Shown here one piece after another: positions 20,079 to 33,060 of a DNA stretch of 64,000 bases. The stretch is taken from positions 49,003,843 to 49,067,842 of the forward strand of contig NC_079215.1 in assembly GCF_029633865.1 (NCBI RefSeq), read 5' to 3'. The DNA is from Lampris incognitus. Lineage: Eukaryota; Chordata; Actinopteri; Lampriformes; Lampridae. Within the stretch, counting starts at the first letter, position 1; every line of letters starts with the position of its first letter. The position numbers were made by a program, and so were the translations under genes. The notes under the pieces are model-generated. The model searched no databases and had not been told where the DNA came from. It was given only the letters and a program-made list of their open reading frames with translations.

Positions 20079-21733
20079 AGTGTGCATGTCAGCCAAGGCA
20101 GTACATAATGTGGAAGGACATGATGATAATAGCCCACCATTTTTTCTCAGTACCGTGGAAATAGGTGAGGACCCCTGGCTTACAGAACTGTCCATTAGAC
20201 ACCACAAAGTGACTTTTAAAATAGACACAGGTGCAGATGTCACCGTCATCCCAGAACACACATACAAAGACATTGCTGAAGGACACTGCACACTAACTAC
20301 ATCAGACAGACCATTGTTTGGTCCAGGAGGCAATCCACTTCACATGCTAGGCAAGTATCAAGAGACACTGTGCAAGGGAGAACACACTATACAGGAAAAC
20401 ATATACATGGTTAGAGACCTACACACTGCCTTAATAAGCAGGTCCGCAACCGTCAAACTCAACCTAGTATCCAGAATGGACAGTATTGACAAAGTAAAAA
20501 TGGAAGACTCGTACCCAAAGCTGTGTCATGGGCGTGGTCTGCTATATCAACTTTACTCCATCAAACTCAAGCAGGGTGCCATTCCTTTCGCCCTCATGAC
20601 GCCAAGAAGAGTCCTAATTCCCCTACTCGGCAAAGTCAAGGAGGAGCTAGGGCATATGGAAAGCCAAGGCATCATTACTAAAGTGGAGGAGCTGACAGAC
20701 TGGTGTGCAGGCATGGTGCCTGTGCCAACCAAAACTGGCTCTGTCTGTATATGCGTGGTCCTGACTCACCTTAATGAAGCTGTCTGCAGAGAGAAATATA
20801 GTCTACCATCAGTAGAGCAGACCCTTGGACAGCTTACCGGAGCACAAATCTTCAGCAAGCTCGATGCAAACAAAGGATTTTGGCAGATCCCATTGTCTCC
20901 TGAATCATCCAAATATACAGCCTTCATTACTCCATTTGGCCACTATTATTGCAACAGACTGCCATTCGAGATTGCTTCTGCCCCTGAACATTTTCAGCGG
21001 AGGATGTCAGAGGTTCTTGACGGGCTGCAGGGAGCTGTATGCCTTATGGATGATGTTCTGGTATGGGGAGCCGACCAAGACCAGCATGACTCTAGACTTC
21101 ACAGAGTGCTGAGCAGACTACAGAATGCCGGCATTAGGCTAAACATGGAGAAGTGTGAGCTTGGCAGGAGCGATGTCAAGTTTCTGGGCCAAGTCATATC
21201 AGCAGATGGCGTGAAAGCAGACCCAGAAAAGACGAGAGCCATCAGAGAGAACGGGAACCAGCCAACATCAGTGAGCTTCACAGCTTTCTTGAGATGCTGA
21301 ATCAGTTGGGGAAGTTTAATCCTACCCTGGCAGAGAAGGATAAACCACTGAGAGACTTGCTTTCAACAAAAAAATCACTGGGTCTGGGGTACCACACAAC
21401 AGCAGGCCTTCAATCAGCTGAAAAACGACCTGTCGTCAACCCCCCTGTTGTTGCTTTATGACCCCAACAAGGAGCTAAAACTGTCAGCTGATGCATCATC
21501 ATAAGGACTGGGTGCAATCCTCCTACAGAGAGAGGGAGAGCAGTGGGGGCCTGTAGCATATACATCACACTCACTCACAGAGACGGAGCAGTGCTACGCA
21601 CAAGTGGAGGAAGAGGTCTTGGGCATTACCTGGGGGTGTGAGTGGCGCCGAGACTTCCTGATAGGCAGACACTTCCAACTGGGAAAAGATCACAAGCCTC
21701 TTGTGAGCCTGCTGGGAACCAAGGCATTGACTT
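20050..21733 (+). pseudogene. Gypsy pol (protease, RT, partial RNase H), plus strand
   Basis: The long frame 19855-21300 contains the protease catalytic site FKIDTGADVTVIPEH. The RT follows with EKYSLPSVEQTLGQLTG, IFSKLDANKGFWQIPL, TPFGHYYCNRLPFEIASAP, catalytic LMDDVLVWG and VKFLGQVISADGVKADP. After frameshifts, the RNase H reads KLSADASS, LGAILLQREGEQWGPVAY, SLTETEQCYAQVEEE and DHKPLVSLLGTKAL. The sequence stops in the RNase H domain at about 21733; integrase and the 3' LTR are absent. The RT catalytic residues are intact in this copy although the element is dead. Confidence 0.9.
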
Positions 21734-21748
21734 TCACTTCTGACACCA
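21734..21748 (-). other. Primer-binding site of minus-strand Gypsy
   Basis: On the minus strand this reads TGGTGTCAGAAGTGA immediately after the LTR end at 21749. It marks 21749 onward as the 5' LTR of a minus-strand element. Confidence 0.7.
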
Positions 21749-21950
21749 TGTAGAATGACTCAAGTTGGAGGTCTTGTTAATTAACTTTACTGCGGTAGCA
21801 CAATGGTGCAAGCCAGCCTTCAACATGGCATACCTCGGCATATCAAAACTGAACATGTCCAGCCCACTGTGTCACACACGTACAGTGACGTGGCCACGCA
21901 TGTTGTAGTATGTAATGGCTTATCACACATTACTCTTCAAGTAGCCTATT
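21749..21950 (-). mobile_element. 5' LTR of minus-strand Gypsy (outer end approximate)
   Basis: Aligns with 9085-9171 over its first 87 bases and carries a primer-binding site on its inner side. The outer boundary cannot be fixed because the other LTR copy is cut by the L1-like insertion. Confidence 0.65.
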
Positions 21951-22031
21951 GCCTATTTCGATAACATTGTTTACTGGGTATGGTTTTTGTTGGGTGTACA
22001 ATTGGATTTTATGCTGATGTTGCTGCCTCTG

Positions 22032-22032
<1 letters not shown>

Positions 22033-22122
<90 letters not shown>
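22033..22122. repeat. (TG)n microsatellite
   Basis: About 45 TG units, uninterrupted. Confidence 0.97.
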
Positions 22123-22124
<2 letters not shown>

Positions 22125-22149
22125 TGTTGTGCAAGTTTAAGCTTCACAA

Positions 22150-22598
22150 GTGCCAGTTCAGGTTAATTCACAGTTTAAAATGAACTAGTTCACGTTCATA
22201 GTTAACTATTTTGAATTTTGAACTAAGTTCACAGTCCCAAAAAAGTGAACTAGTTCTCGTTCATTTCTTCCATTTTTTTTTTTTTTTTAAATGAGCTACT
22301 CCATTGGTCGGACGTTTCAACTTGCTGTGGCGTTTCAAGTGTGTTGCCAATGTGGCTAATGTTCGGACTTGTTTTTTCAGACCCGGCGGGCAAAATTTGC
22401 ATAAAAATGTTACATTTTTTTCCAGTTGGAATCTGTACTGTTCATGAAACTTCTTCAAACATTCACATGAACTGGCTTCAGCAGTATCAGTAGCTGCATC
22501 TGAATTGCCAGTTGCACTAGCCAGGTCGGCATGCCGGGTGCCGTAAAACACAGCGCGTGAGTGTCGTTCCCTCCCTCTTGCGGTAGGGAACGACACTT
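22150..22598 (-). mobile_element. hAT-like fragment with BED-type zinc finger
   Basis: The minus-strand frame 22596-22261 reads NVTFLCKFCPPGLKKQV, then LATHLKRHSK: a CxxC...HxxxxH finger spaced like the BED fingers at the N-terminus of hAT transposases. Neighbouring AACTAGTTC-rich sequence (22180-22260) resembles hAT subterminal repeats. No catalytic domain follows. Confidence 0.5.
22560..22597. repeat. Perfect 13-bp hairpin
   Basis: AGTGTCGTTCCCT (22560-22572) pairs with AGGGAACGACACT (22585-22597) around a 12-base loop. Confidence 0.85.
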
Positions 22599-22746
22599 AC
22601 GTTCACATCCATCCATCCATTATCTGAACCGCTTATCCTGCTCTCAGGGTCGCGGGGATGCTGGAGCCTATCCCAGCAGTCATTGGGCGGCAGGCGGGGA
22701 GATACCCTGGACAGGCCACCAGGCCATCACACAGGGTCCACACACA
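22599..22746 (-). mobile_element. V-SINE 3' part (L2-like tail), minus strand
   Basis: Reverse complement of the tail in the full-length copy at 42477: GGATAAGCGGTTCAGATAA, GGGATAGGCTCCAGCATCC, CCAATGACTGCTGGGATAG. It is interrupted at 22747 by the Tc1 foldback, then continues as the (AC)n tract and CATTCACAC at 23951-24020. Confidence 0.8.
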
Positions 22747-23127
22747 TACACTACCGTTCAAAAGTTTGGGATCACCCAAACAATTTTGTGTTTTCCATGA
22801 AAAGTCACACTTATTCACCACCATGTGTTGTGAAATGAATAGAAAATAGAGTCAAGACATTGACAAGGTTAGAAATAATGATTTGTATTTGAAATAAGAT
22901 TTTTTTTACATCAAACTTTGCTTTCGTCAAAGAATCCTCCATTTGCAGCAATTACAGCATTGCAGACCTTTGGCATTCTAGCTGTTAATTTGTTGAGGTA
23001 ATCTGGAGAAATTGCACCCCACACTTCCAGAAGCAGCTCCCACAAGTTGGATTGGTTGGATGGGCACTTCTTTGAGCAGATTGAGTTTCTGGAGCATCAC
23101 ATTTGTGGGGTCAATTAAATGCTCAAA

Positions 23128-23415
23128 ATGGCCAGAAAAAGAGAACTTTCATCTGAAACTCGACAGTCTATTCTTGTTCTTAGAAATGAAGGCTATTCCA
23201 TGCGAGAAATTGCTAAGAAATTGAAGATTTCCTACACCGGTGTGTACTACTCCCTTCAGAGGACAGCACAAACAGGCTCTAACCAGAGTAGAAAAAGAAG
23301 TGGGAGGCCGCGTTGCACAACTGAGCAAGAAGATAAGTACATTAGAGTTTCTAGTTTGAGAAACAGACGCCTCACAGGTCCCCAACTGGCATCTTCATTA
23401 AATAGTACCTGTTAG
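23128..23415 (+). pseudogene. Tc1 transposase N-terminal frame, left arm
   Basis: The frame starts MARKRELSSETRQSILVL and has the HTH pieces MREIAKKLKISYTGVYYSL and the arginine-rich RKRSGRPRC, then RVSSLRNRRLTGPQLASSLN before a stop. About 95 residues are present; the DDE catalytic domain is absent. This is the paired-type DNA-binding half of a Tc1 transposase. A frame of this kind could only bind DNA, not cut it. Confidence 0.85.
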
Positions 23416-23566
23416 AGCCTGTTTGTGCTGTCCTCTGAAGGGAGTAGTACACACCGGTGTAGGAAATCTTCAATTTCTTAGCAATTTCTCGCATGGAATA
23501 GCCTTCATTTCTAAGAACAAGAATAGACTGTCGAGTTTCAGATGAAAGTTCTCTTTTTCTGGCCAT
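23372..23566 (-). pseudogene. Tc1 transposase N-terminal frame, right arm
   Basis: Mirror copy of the left-arm frame. Its start codon at 23564-23566 is exactly symmetric to 23128-23130. The homologous part ends at the palindrome centre after RTAQTGSN, about 53 residues, and then runs into unrelated sequence. Confidence 0.85.
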
Positions 23567-23946
23567 TTTGAGCGTTTAATTGACCCCACAAATGTGATGC
23601 TCCAGAAACTCAATCTGCTCAAAGAAGTGCCCATCCAACCAATCCAACTTGTGGGAGCTGCTTCTGGAAGCGTGGGGTGCAATTTCTCCAGATTACCTCA
23701 ACAAATTAACAGCTAGAATGCCAAAGGTCTGCAATGCTGTAATTGCTGCAAATGGAGGATTCTTTGACGAAAGCAAAGTTTGATGTAAAAAAAATCTTAT
23801 TTCAAATACAAATCATTATTTCTAACCTTGTCAATGTCTTGACTCTATTTTCTATTCATTTCACAACATATGGTGGTGAATAAGTGTGACTTTTCATGGA
23901 AAACACGAAATTGTTTGGGTGATCCCAAACTTTTGAACGGTAGTGT

Positions 23947-23950
<4 letters not shown>

Positions 23951-24007
<57 letters not shown>
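23951..24007. repeat. (AC)n microsatellite
   Basis: Internal dinucleotide tract of the interrupted V-SINE, next to the Tc1 foldback. Confidence 0.95.
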
Positions 24008-24009
<2 letters not shown>

Positions 24010-24020
24010 CATTCACACAT

Positions 24021-25664
24021 CCATTAGTTGCAAACGGATAGGTTCAGTTCACCAAAACCATGAGCACGGTCAATGCGTTCATGCACAACAGTGTTTGCAC
24101 ATGTGGCTGGCTATGTTCAAGTGTGTCTTGCTTGTGCCCAGCACAAGATGATCTCCAAAGTGCCCCCGCTCCCCCTTATCCCGACTGCACACAGGTCGCA
24201 GGCTGGGTATAAGGCACACTTAACGCTTGTTCCATTTGTGTAAGTCAAAAGAGCTCTCCTCTCCCACACACACTATTTAATCCAAATATAGACTAATTAA
24301 AAGGGTAGCCCCACCACCAAAATTCTATCATATTAGAGACATGCTATCAATCCCAAATCCCAACTTAAATGCTTTGAAGTTGTCCATGGAAAACTGATAA
24401 CAAACTCGTTATTTAATGATCTGAACATACTATACATCAGATTTATATGGAAACTATAAATACTGGGACCTTAAACAGCCCAAATATAGACGGTGTGCAT
24501 GTAAACCTCTTTTCTAGTCTGGACCTCAATCCCAACCGGGCTTGCATGGGTCTCCCTGCTTCAGCAGTTCAAAAAGACATCGGTCATCATGCGCTCCTAG
24601 AGGTGACAGAGTGGTAGCAGGAGCTGTCAGTGTTGGACCCTCCCTTGACCCAGAGCCCAGGACAACTGACCCGGTGTTCCCCCATTGTCAGCGGCCCTGT
24701 GTGTACCTCTATCCATACACTTGTTTAATGATGCCGTTGCATCTGTCAGCTGTGTGTGTGTGAATTTGTGGCCGTCGTGCGGCTCGTGCCAGGCTATGTG
24801 ATTGTCAGTGTTCATCTTGGAGCCTGAAACATTATCTCTGGTGATGTATAAGGCTTGTTCCAATAAATTGTAGTGCATTCAGGCAGTTATAGTTGTAATG
24901 GCCTATTTTGGCATTTCAGAACCTATTAAGTATAATTAGTCTTGGATGGGCTAGGCCCACCTGATTTTATCTGTGCCTACCCACACTTATTTCTGCCTAC
25001 GCTACAGCAGTAGACAATTTTTTTTGCTTTAACTTGTCATTATGAAGTAAATGTTGATTGCACAATGTAATGGCTACAGAATAATGACACCATCGGTGTT
25101 TAGATTTAAGCCTCACTTTCACTATACAATTCTGTCTGCCACCGGGTATGATCTCGCAGGAAAATGAAGGCTCGATTTATGGCACAAAGGAAGTGTGTCA
25201 ACCATTGCGTAACCAAAATAGAAAGAGGATAGGGCTTTTGTTTTCCCTGGTAGTGGTTGGTAGCTATCCCTAGTAGTGGAAATGGTGGAACAACCAAAGT
25301 GACAGACTGTATAGAGAAAAAGAACTCTGTTGAGGGAGGAGGCAAAGAAGGCGAGAAGGGGGGGTGATAAAAACAGAGGTAAAACAAAAGTGAACTTCGG
25401 ATGAGTATTCACTTGATGGAGTGAGCTCTGGTGTTGTATCGAACTCTGTTTCCCCATCTCGGACTGGAGAGGGTTCCAAACTGACATTCAGTTGGCATTT
25501 CTGATCTACTGGATCGGAAAGTAACACAACCTGCCTACTTATTAATGCTACCGGATGCTTTACTCTGCCTTTATCATCGCACTGAGAGTGGGGTTTTTAG
25601 TTCAAATTGGGATTCTTACAGTTGTTTCTTGTTTTGGACAGTAGCCAGGCTGCTAATTATCAGA
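24021..25664. other. No gene or named repeat seen
   Basis: Mostly AT-rich unique-looking DNA. Open frames here are short and lack motifs or splice context. Confidence 0.5.
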
Positions 25665-26155
25665 ATCAGAATACGTTATTCATCCCTGAGGGGAAATGGG
25701 GTCCTATTACAGACACTCATGCTCTAGTACAGAAAAAAAACTAAAAATGAACAAGAAACAAGACAACAAGAAAATAGAAACAAATAGAAACAAGAAAAAC
25801 AGAAACAAATAGAAATAAAAGATAAAATAAGAAATAAGAAATAGAAACAAGAGCAAAATATATAAATATATAGCACCCTATCTACACTGCACTACCACAG
25901 CACAAAACAAACAGCACAAACGAAATCCGACAGGGTAAAACAAGTCGAAGGACCAGTCCAATGACCATTAACTCTGAGTGTCTGACACTCTGAGGGAGAA
26001 GTTGTAAAGTTTGATGGCCACAGGCAGGAATAACCTCCTGTGGTGTTCTGTAGTGCATTTTGGCAGAATGAGTCTGTTACTAAAAGTATTCCTGTGCCCG
26101 ACAAGCACATCATGGAGTGGGTAGAGTGACCTGTAGAATGACCCTGACATGTCTA
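25665..26155 (-). mobile_element. LINE 3' end, minus strand (family uncertain)
   Basis: A minus-strand frame at 26150-25968 reads FYRSLYPLHDVLVGHRN, then RRLFLPVAIKLYN, like the C-terminal end of CR1/L2/Rex-group RT proteins. The downstream part (25668-25740) has AATCAGAATACGTTATTCAT and CCCTGAGGGGAAATGGG, a widespread fish retroposon tail. An A-rich block at 25735-25870 may be its simple-repeat end. Confidence 0.55.
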
Positions 26156-28500
26156 CTTAGGTTTGTTGTTTCCATTTGTCAGCTTTTATTTCTTTACCAT
26201 TTAGCAGCCAGACTGATGTTTCCATAAGTATTAAAAGAATCAAGAATAATTTTGTTACACTTATGCGTCTTGAATTAGGAACTACCTTTTACACTATATG
26301 TAGTTTATGAGTAATTCACACAGCAGTCAGCTGCTCTGTGTGCAGTGCTCTGTCTTGTTCACCATTTACCAACCAACAAACTTCTAAAATGTGTGCATTG
26401 TTACCACATACACACTGGAAAGCATGGCTGCGAATAGGGGGTTTCTTAACATAAAAACCCTGACTCAGTTAATTAACATAAAGTGATCTGGTTGTTGTAG
26501 CAACAGCGACGCAAACAATAAAAATACTTGGAAACGCTGGGGGGGGTGAAATGTTGCCTACAGTTGCTTTAAAGGATCACTTATGTAACCCAAAGTTGTG
26601 CTGGGGACTTGGTTTGGGCCACAGTGCTTTTCCCCCGAGTCACCAATGTTCCCTTCTACATTGTGGACACTATTTTTTTCCCTTGCCCCACGTCTGACAT
26701 TCTCTGCTACTGTGGCAACTGCTCCCTCAGTTTCATCTCTGGGGTGTGGTCTCTCCTGTCTTTTGCCTGTCTTTCACCTCTCTCTTGCTTGTCACCGACT
26801 GTTCATCCAGCTCCGTCTCTCCTCCTCCTTCTCCTCCTGCACTCTGCTCCTCTATCTCTGGTGCAACATTCAAACAACTGAATCTGATCAACTATTGCCT
26901 CCCCAAATTCATGTAATCATTAAGGCTTTTATATTTGCCAGACCTGCGAGTAGGTAAGCTAGCTAGCTTATTTATCACCAACTACAGCCAGCGTCTTACC
27001 TCTCTGTCTCACCTCTCCCTACTGCTTCCCTGTCTCTGCTACATCCAAAGATTTTTGTTTATGTCAAATGGAAATCAAAATAAGATCATTGGTATTATTT
27101 TATTGATCTTATTTACCGATGATCTTATTTCATATTATTTAAAAATATACTTTAGTCCCGTCGTGTTATCATTCCTCAATACCGATTCTTGTTTTGCGCG
27201 CCAGTACACAGATTGCTGTGTGCATGATGTGGTGCACTGGCTACGACATGCACACTGCCATGCACAGACAGTAATGTGCACACCGTGGTGTACAGACCTG
27301 GACCGCAAGGTGCACGCCTCAGCTTGTATTTTGGGTTAAACTGTTACTTTGACATTGTGGATTAGAAAAAAAAACCCATTCTTTTCTCGTTATTATTAAT
27401 CTAAATTAATCCATTACCAAATATAAGCGCTTGTTAATATTCAAACGTCAGAATTTACTGGGGCACAGCAGATCAATACTGGGGCACATGCCCCAGTAAA
27501 AGGGGTCCAGCATGCCCATGTCTGCATCTGAATAGCCTAACAATGTTGTACTTACCAGTCGGGAAATTTTAAATTTTCTGTAAGCCCTGAATTTTTGAGT
27601 TGGGGGCATGTTCTTAAAAAGTAAGTAAGCACTTTGTTTTCAGTCCGTCTCTGCCCACTCATTATTAGAATAAAGATAACGAGGGGATGTAGAAGCAGTG
27701 ATGGTGTGCTCCATGTATAAAGGATTTAAAGGGGTGTAGGTGTGGATGTAGAAGATAGTGATGGTGGTGTCCATATCAAAATTTTATGTAATGTGATGTA
27801 CAATGTCTATGATGTTACCTCTTACTATCATTCATTTTGCTTACAGAGTGCTTCTATAAAATGATTTAGCTAGCAATGACTTTGTGACTCCTTTATGTGA
27901 AGTAGCACATGGGCTAGCCTGCTTTTTCTTCTTTTTAAGTCACTTCTTAAAACCACTTTTTAATTGCCATTTTTGTAACATCTTATTCATTTACTTATCT
28001 TATTCACTAATAATTTTAAATTGTTTTATCTTTTTCTTGTTTTTTTATTATTTTTCTCTCATTCTCACTTCCTCTAGTGGGTTGTTTCATTGATTTATAA
28101 ACTATGTTTTGAAAATCTGTTTAATAATAATAATAATTATTATTATCATAGCTAGATAGCTAGATAGATAGATTGTTTTATTAGCCACATGACCAAGGCC
28201 GGTGGAATTTATTTTTGGTACACATTAAACTCTGCAGCACAATATTATTATTACTATTATCATTATATATAATATAATTATTATTAATATTGTTGTTGTT
28301 ATTAGTATTATTATCATTATTTTATTTTGGCTGTTTGGCTTTTGAGCAATAAAATTTTAAGCTCTCATTGTTTTCTTAAATGAACACTGATTTTAAAGCT
28401 GAAGGAAGTAGTTTGTTATTGCTGCTGCTTAAAGTCCACCCCCCCCAGTCATGTTTTAAGACATAAAATGCTCCTGTTTGATATAAATTGTCTGATGTGT
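26156..28500. other. No gene seen; AT-rich with ATT-type simple repeats
   Basis: Contains ATT/TAA-type low-complexity runs (about 28118-28330) and a fragment at 28165-28235 that resembles a LINE tail (GACCAAGGCCGGTGGAATTT). No coding feature can be supported. Confidence 0.5.
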
Positions 28501-28506
28501 TTTTTC

Positions 28507-28690
28507 AGCCGATATCTGATATTTGGGGCCAACATTCACTTGCAGTAAAATTAAAAAATGTTGTGACAAAATTTACAGCAACACAAACCCCAACACAAGG
28601 CTGCCTTTAAATGAACATATGTTTGATTGAATTTTGTGTAAAACAGAAAATATTTGAAAAAATAAAGTGCATGATGTTCAAAGCACTAGA
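28507..28690 (+). repeat. Dispersed repeat, copy 1
   Basis: Shares GATATTTGGGGCCAA, CACAAGGCTGCCTTTAAATGAA, AGAAAATATTTGAAAA and GATGTTCAA with 29236-29420 in the same orientation. Confidence 0.8.
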
Positions 28691-28918
28691 TAACAATCTG
28701 AGGGGAATTCTTTTTTTAATTAAAAATAAATAACTTCCAAAACATGAAAATGGAATGAATTAAACAGCATGGACAGCAAGAAGTAACCTCTGATCAAACT
28801 GAATAATTATAATATCAAAATAATTCCACATGAATTGGTTAAAGTGCTCCCAGCAGGCTTTGACTGAACTGAATGGAAAAATGTACATTAGTGTCATTAT
28901 GTTCCCTTTTTCTTATCT

Positions 28919-29235
28919 TTAAAGTGATAGTTCGGGTTTTTTGAAGCGGGGTTGCATGAGGTACTTATCAATAGTCAGTGTATTACCTGCAGTAGATAGG
29001 AACCTGTGTGCTCCCAGTTTGGAGATTCAGCAGGAGTAGCCGGCACGGAAGTTGAGGAATGGGACACGGACAAAACCCTCCCATGTGGAACTACATTCTC
29101 TCATCCGCAAAATGTCCATATTCTTTCGCATAAGTGCACCTATGCAATGCAGTTATTGCGCTGCACATCAGCAGAACCAGATGGATGTTCTGCGGTTGAG
29201 AGAATGTAGTTATGGAGTTAGTTATGGAGACCAAT
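28919..29235. mobile_element. Possible small DNA element between the repeat copies
   Basis: Begins at a TTAA with AGTGATAGTTCGGGTTTTTT, a sequence I associate with short non-autonomous fish DNA elements (TTAA would fit piggyBac). A matching right end was not found. Contains an imperfect inverted pair around the GAGAATGTAGTT and AACTACATTCTC blocks at 29201 and 29090. Confidence 0.3.
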
Positions 29236-29420
29236 AGCCGATATTTGGGGCCAATATTCAGTTGCGGTAAATGTAAAAAATGTGCCAAAAGTTACAGGAA
29301 CACAAACCCCCAACACAAGGCTGCCTTTAAATGAATATATATGTTTAATAGAAAATATTTGAAAATGATAAAAATGAAGTGCACGATGTTCAAGGCACTA
29401 TCTGACAACAATCTAACAAT
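29236..29420 (+). repeat. Dispersed repeat, copy 2
   Basis: Diverged direct copy of 28507-28690. Confidence 0.8.
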
Positions 29421-29997
29421 CTAATGTTTGCTTTTATTCAATGCCATCACTCTCTGGATGAGCCTCATTTCCTCACATGCATAAATTCCCAGGATAGGTT
29501 TAGCATCTGTCTTTACCACAATGAATTCCACTACATACGTCTTGTTCTTATATTTTACTGTCAAGTTACACTTTCCTTTCACAGGTATTTTGTCTCCTGT
29601 ATATGTACAGCTTCACATTTGTGTGCCAGTACATTCTTTTTCCCAATTCTCTGCAGCACGCTGTAAGGAATTACGTTGGACACCTATGAAAGGAAGAAAT
29701 ACGTTCTAGCAGGGAACACTTATAGATGACCATACAAACCATATAGTTTGGTTTTACCCATTATAAGTCAAAGCCAAGTCAGCTCTGACAAATTTGGTTA
29801 TCTGTGTTGTGAAATGAATGCGGTAAGAATTAATGACTCCATAATGCTAACAAGCTTAACAGAGACTAGCAGTATTGCTTATAGGTTGACTGTATCCATT
29901 AATATAGATGACCATATCAATTACTCCACCTCAACACTAAAGGGAGCCAGTTTTTTGTTAGCATGTAGAACTGTCAGTTCGGGATTTACAAGAGAAG
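29421..29997. other. No gene seen
   Basis: Unique-looking sequence up to the RTE target duplication at 29998. Confidence 0.5.
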
Positions 29998-30046
29998 GCC
30001 TGTTTTCTTTATCTACTACTACTACTACTATTTACGGCTGCTCCCG

Positions 30047-31602
<1,556 letters not shown>

Positions 31603-31641
31603 TCATCAACCCCTCAAAGTACTCCTTCCAGGCACCCTTGA

Positions 31642-31873
31642 GTGCTCTTTCATGGCATGAAACCATACTGCTGCTCGCTAATCGTCACCTCTCCTCTTAA
31701 CCTAGCTTCTATTACTCTTTCCCATATCTTCATGCTGTGGCTGATCAACTTTATACCTCTGTAGTTGCTACAGTTCTGCACACCACCCTTGTTCTTGAAG
31801 CTTGGTACCAGTATGCTTCTTCTCCACTCCTCAGGCATCCTCTCACTTTCCAAGATTGTGTCAAACAATCTAG
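31642..31873 (-). repeat. Second copy of RTE RT segment within the same insertion
   Basis: Same orientation as, and homologous to, 31041-31286, but with its own substitutions (for example CTTGAAGCTTGGTACC against CTTGAAAATCGGTACC). It is followed by an A-run at 31876-31886. Confidence 0.88.
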
Positions 31874-31905
31874 TTAAAAAAAAAAATCTAGCCTGTTTTC
31901 TTTAT

Positions 31906-32814
31906 ATATGTAATTGTTATTTTGGTTAAAATGGAAGCTAGATTGGGGCACAAAAGTGAGTGAAATATTGGGAGTTTTTATTTTCAATTATGTAGTTTTT
32001 TATTCACAAGCAAATAATTTCACTCTCGAATGGCTGGGGTTTTTTGTTTGTTTTTTTTCCACGATTCGGTTATATACAAATTTGGAACATTCATTGACAG
32101 CCTTACCAGTTTACTAAAGAGTTGACCTTTGCTCTCTCCCTTCATGAAAGTTTATGACAGTTTTTAAAAGCAATTGTCAATTATGTATTCTCAAGGAATG
32201 ATGTTGCCAGTGCTGAGACAGTTTAAAGATTTTTGCAACATTTAGAAATGCCTTGAAAAATGTTCAGGTGAGTTCCAGCTCTGTAAAGGTTATAGCTTCA
32301 TTTTGAAGTTTATTTTCATAACCTTGCTCCTGTGCAGCGAAATCTGATTGCTGCATTTATTGGAGCGTCTAATAGATTTTACGCCTAATAATGCTGTAGT
32401 TATGCTTTTGAGCACACACCCTGACCATTCTTGCTTGCCGTTTTTCTACAAGTTTCCCCTTTCTCCTCTTTTCATCTCTCTCCTCTTCACGTGATTGTTT
32501 CAAAACCTTTTTTTTCTGTACGTAAGGAAATAATAAACATTTTCAATATGTGATTAAAAAAAATCAGCTGGCCGATAAACATATGCCAATAATAATATGA
32601 AAAAAGACAAATATCTAAGCCGATCCCTACTTTTTACTATTACCAAACAACTACTAGCAGCTAGCAAAAAGCTAAAGTAGTTAATGTTATTTATAAGTCA
32701 CAAAGGAAATATGTTACACGCAGAAAGCTTTCATTTAACTTTCATAATGACTCCCGCTTGCTGCCTCTGGACATGCCTTCCCCCTCTCCTTCTCCGTCTC
32801 TTTCACCCAACGGG
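31906..32814. other. No gene seen
   Basis: AT-rich unique-looking sequence. A short GCCGATA-type stretch near 32570-32630 faintly resembles the 28507 repeat family. Confidence 0.5.
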
Positions 32815-33060
32815 AGCATAGTTTCCACCGGCACCCTGCTGGCCGACAGTACCGCTGGCAGTCATTTGGTAACCCAGGCCTCAACCGATCCAGTATGGAA
32901 ATCTGATTTATGATCCATATATTTGATTTGGCAAAGGCTTTAGACCGGATGCCCTTACTGACACAACTCTACCCATTTATCTGGGCTTGGGACTGGCATT
33001 AAGAATGCCCTGGCTTGTGCATCCTCAGTGGTGGGGTTAAAGTTGTCAGAAGTGGGATAC
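32815..33060 (-). mobile_element. RTE-associated 5' block, isolated copy
   Basis: Matches the 5' block of RTE copy 1 (14020-14195): TTTCCACC(G/A)GCAC, GATTTATGATCC, TTTGGCAAAG, CCCATTTATC. It continues beyond copy 1's 5' end with GAATGCCCTGGCTTGTGCAT and a degenerate B-box-like GGGTTTGTATCCC (minus strand) near 33055-33067. Confidence 0.65.

Larger units (their letters stand above)
22749..23945. mobile_element. Palindromic (foldback) Tc1-type transposon derivative
   Basis: A 1,197-bp element flanked by TA on both sides (22747-22748, 23946-23947). Ends are CACTACCGTTCAAAAGTTTG and its complement. The two arms (22749-23283 and 23411-23945) are each exactly 535 bp and mirror images with about four mismatches by eye. 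Each arm joins a Tc1 end to the start of a transposase gene, so the transposase C-terminal region and the normal second end are absent. The 127-bp spacer belongs to the left arm's transposase frame. It sits in the TG tract of a V-SINE. Confidence 0.92.
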
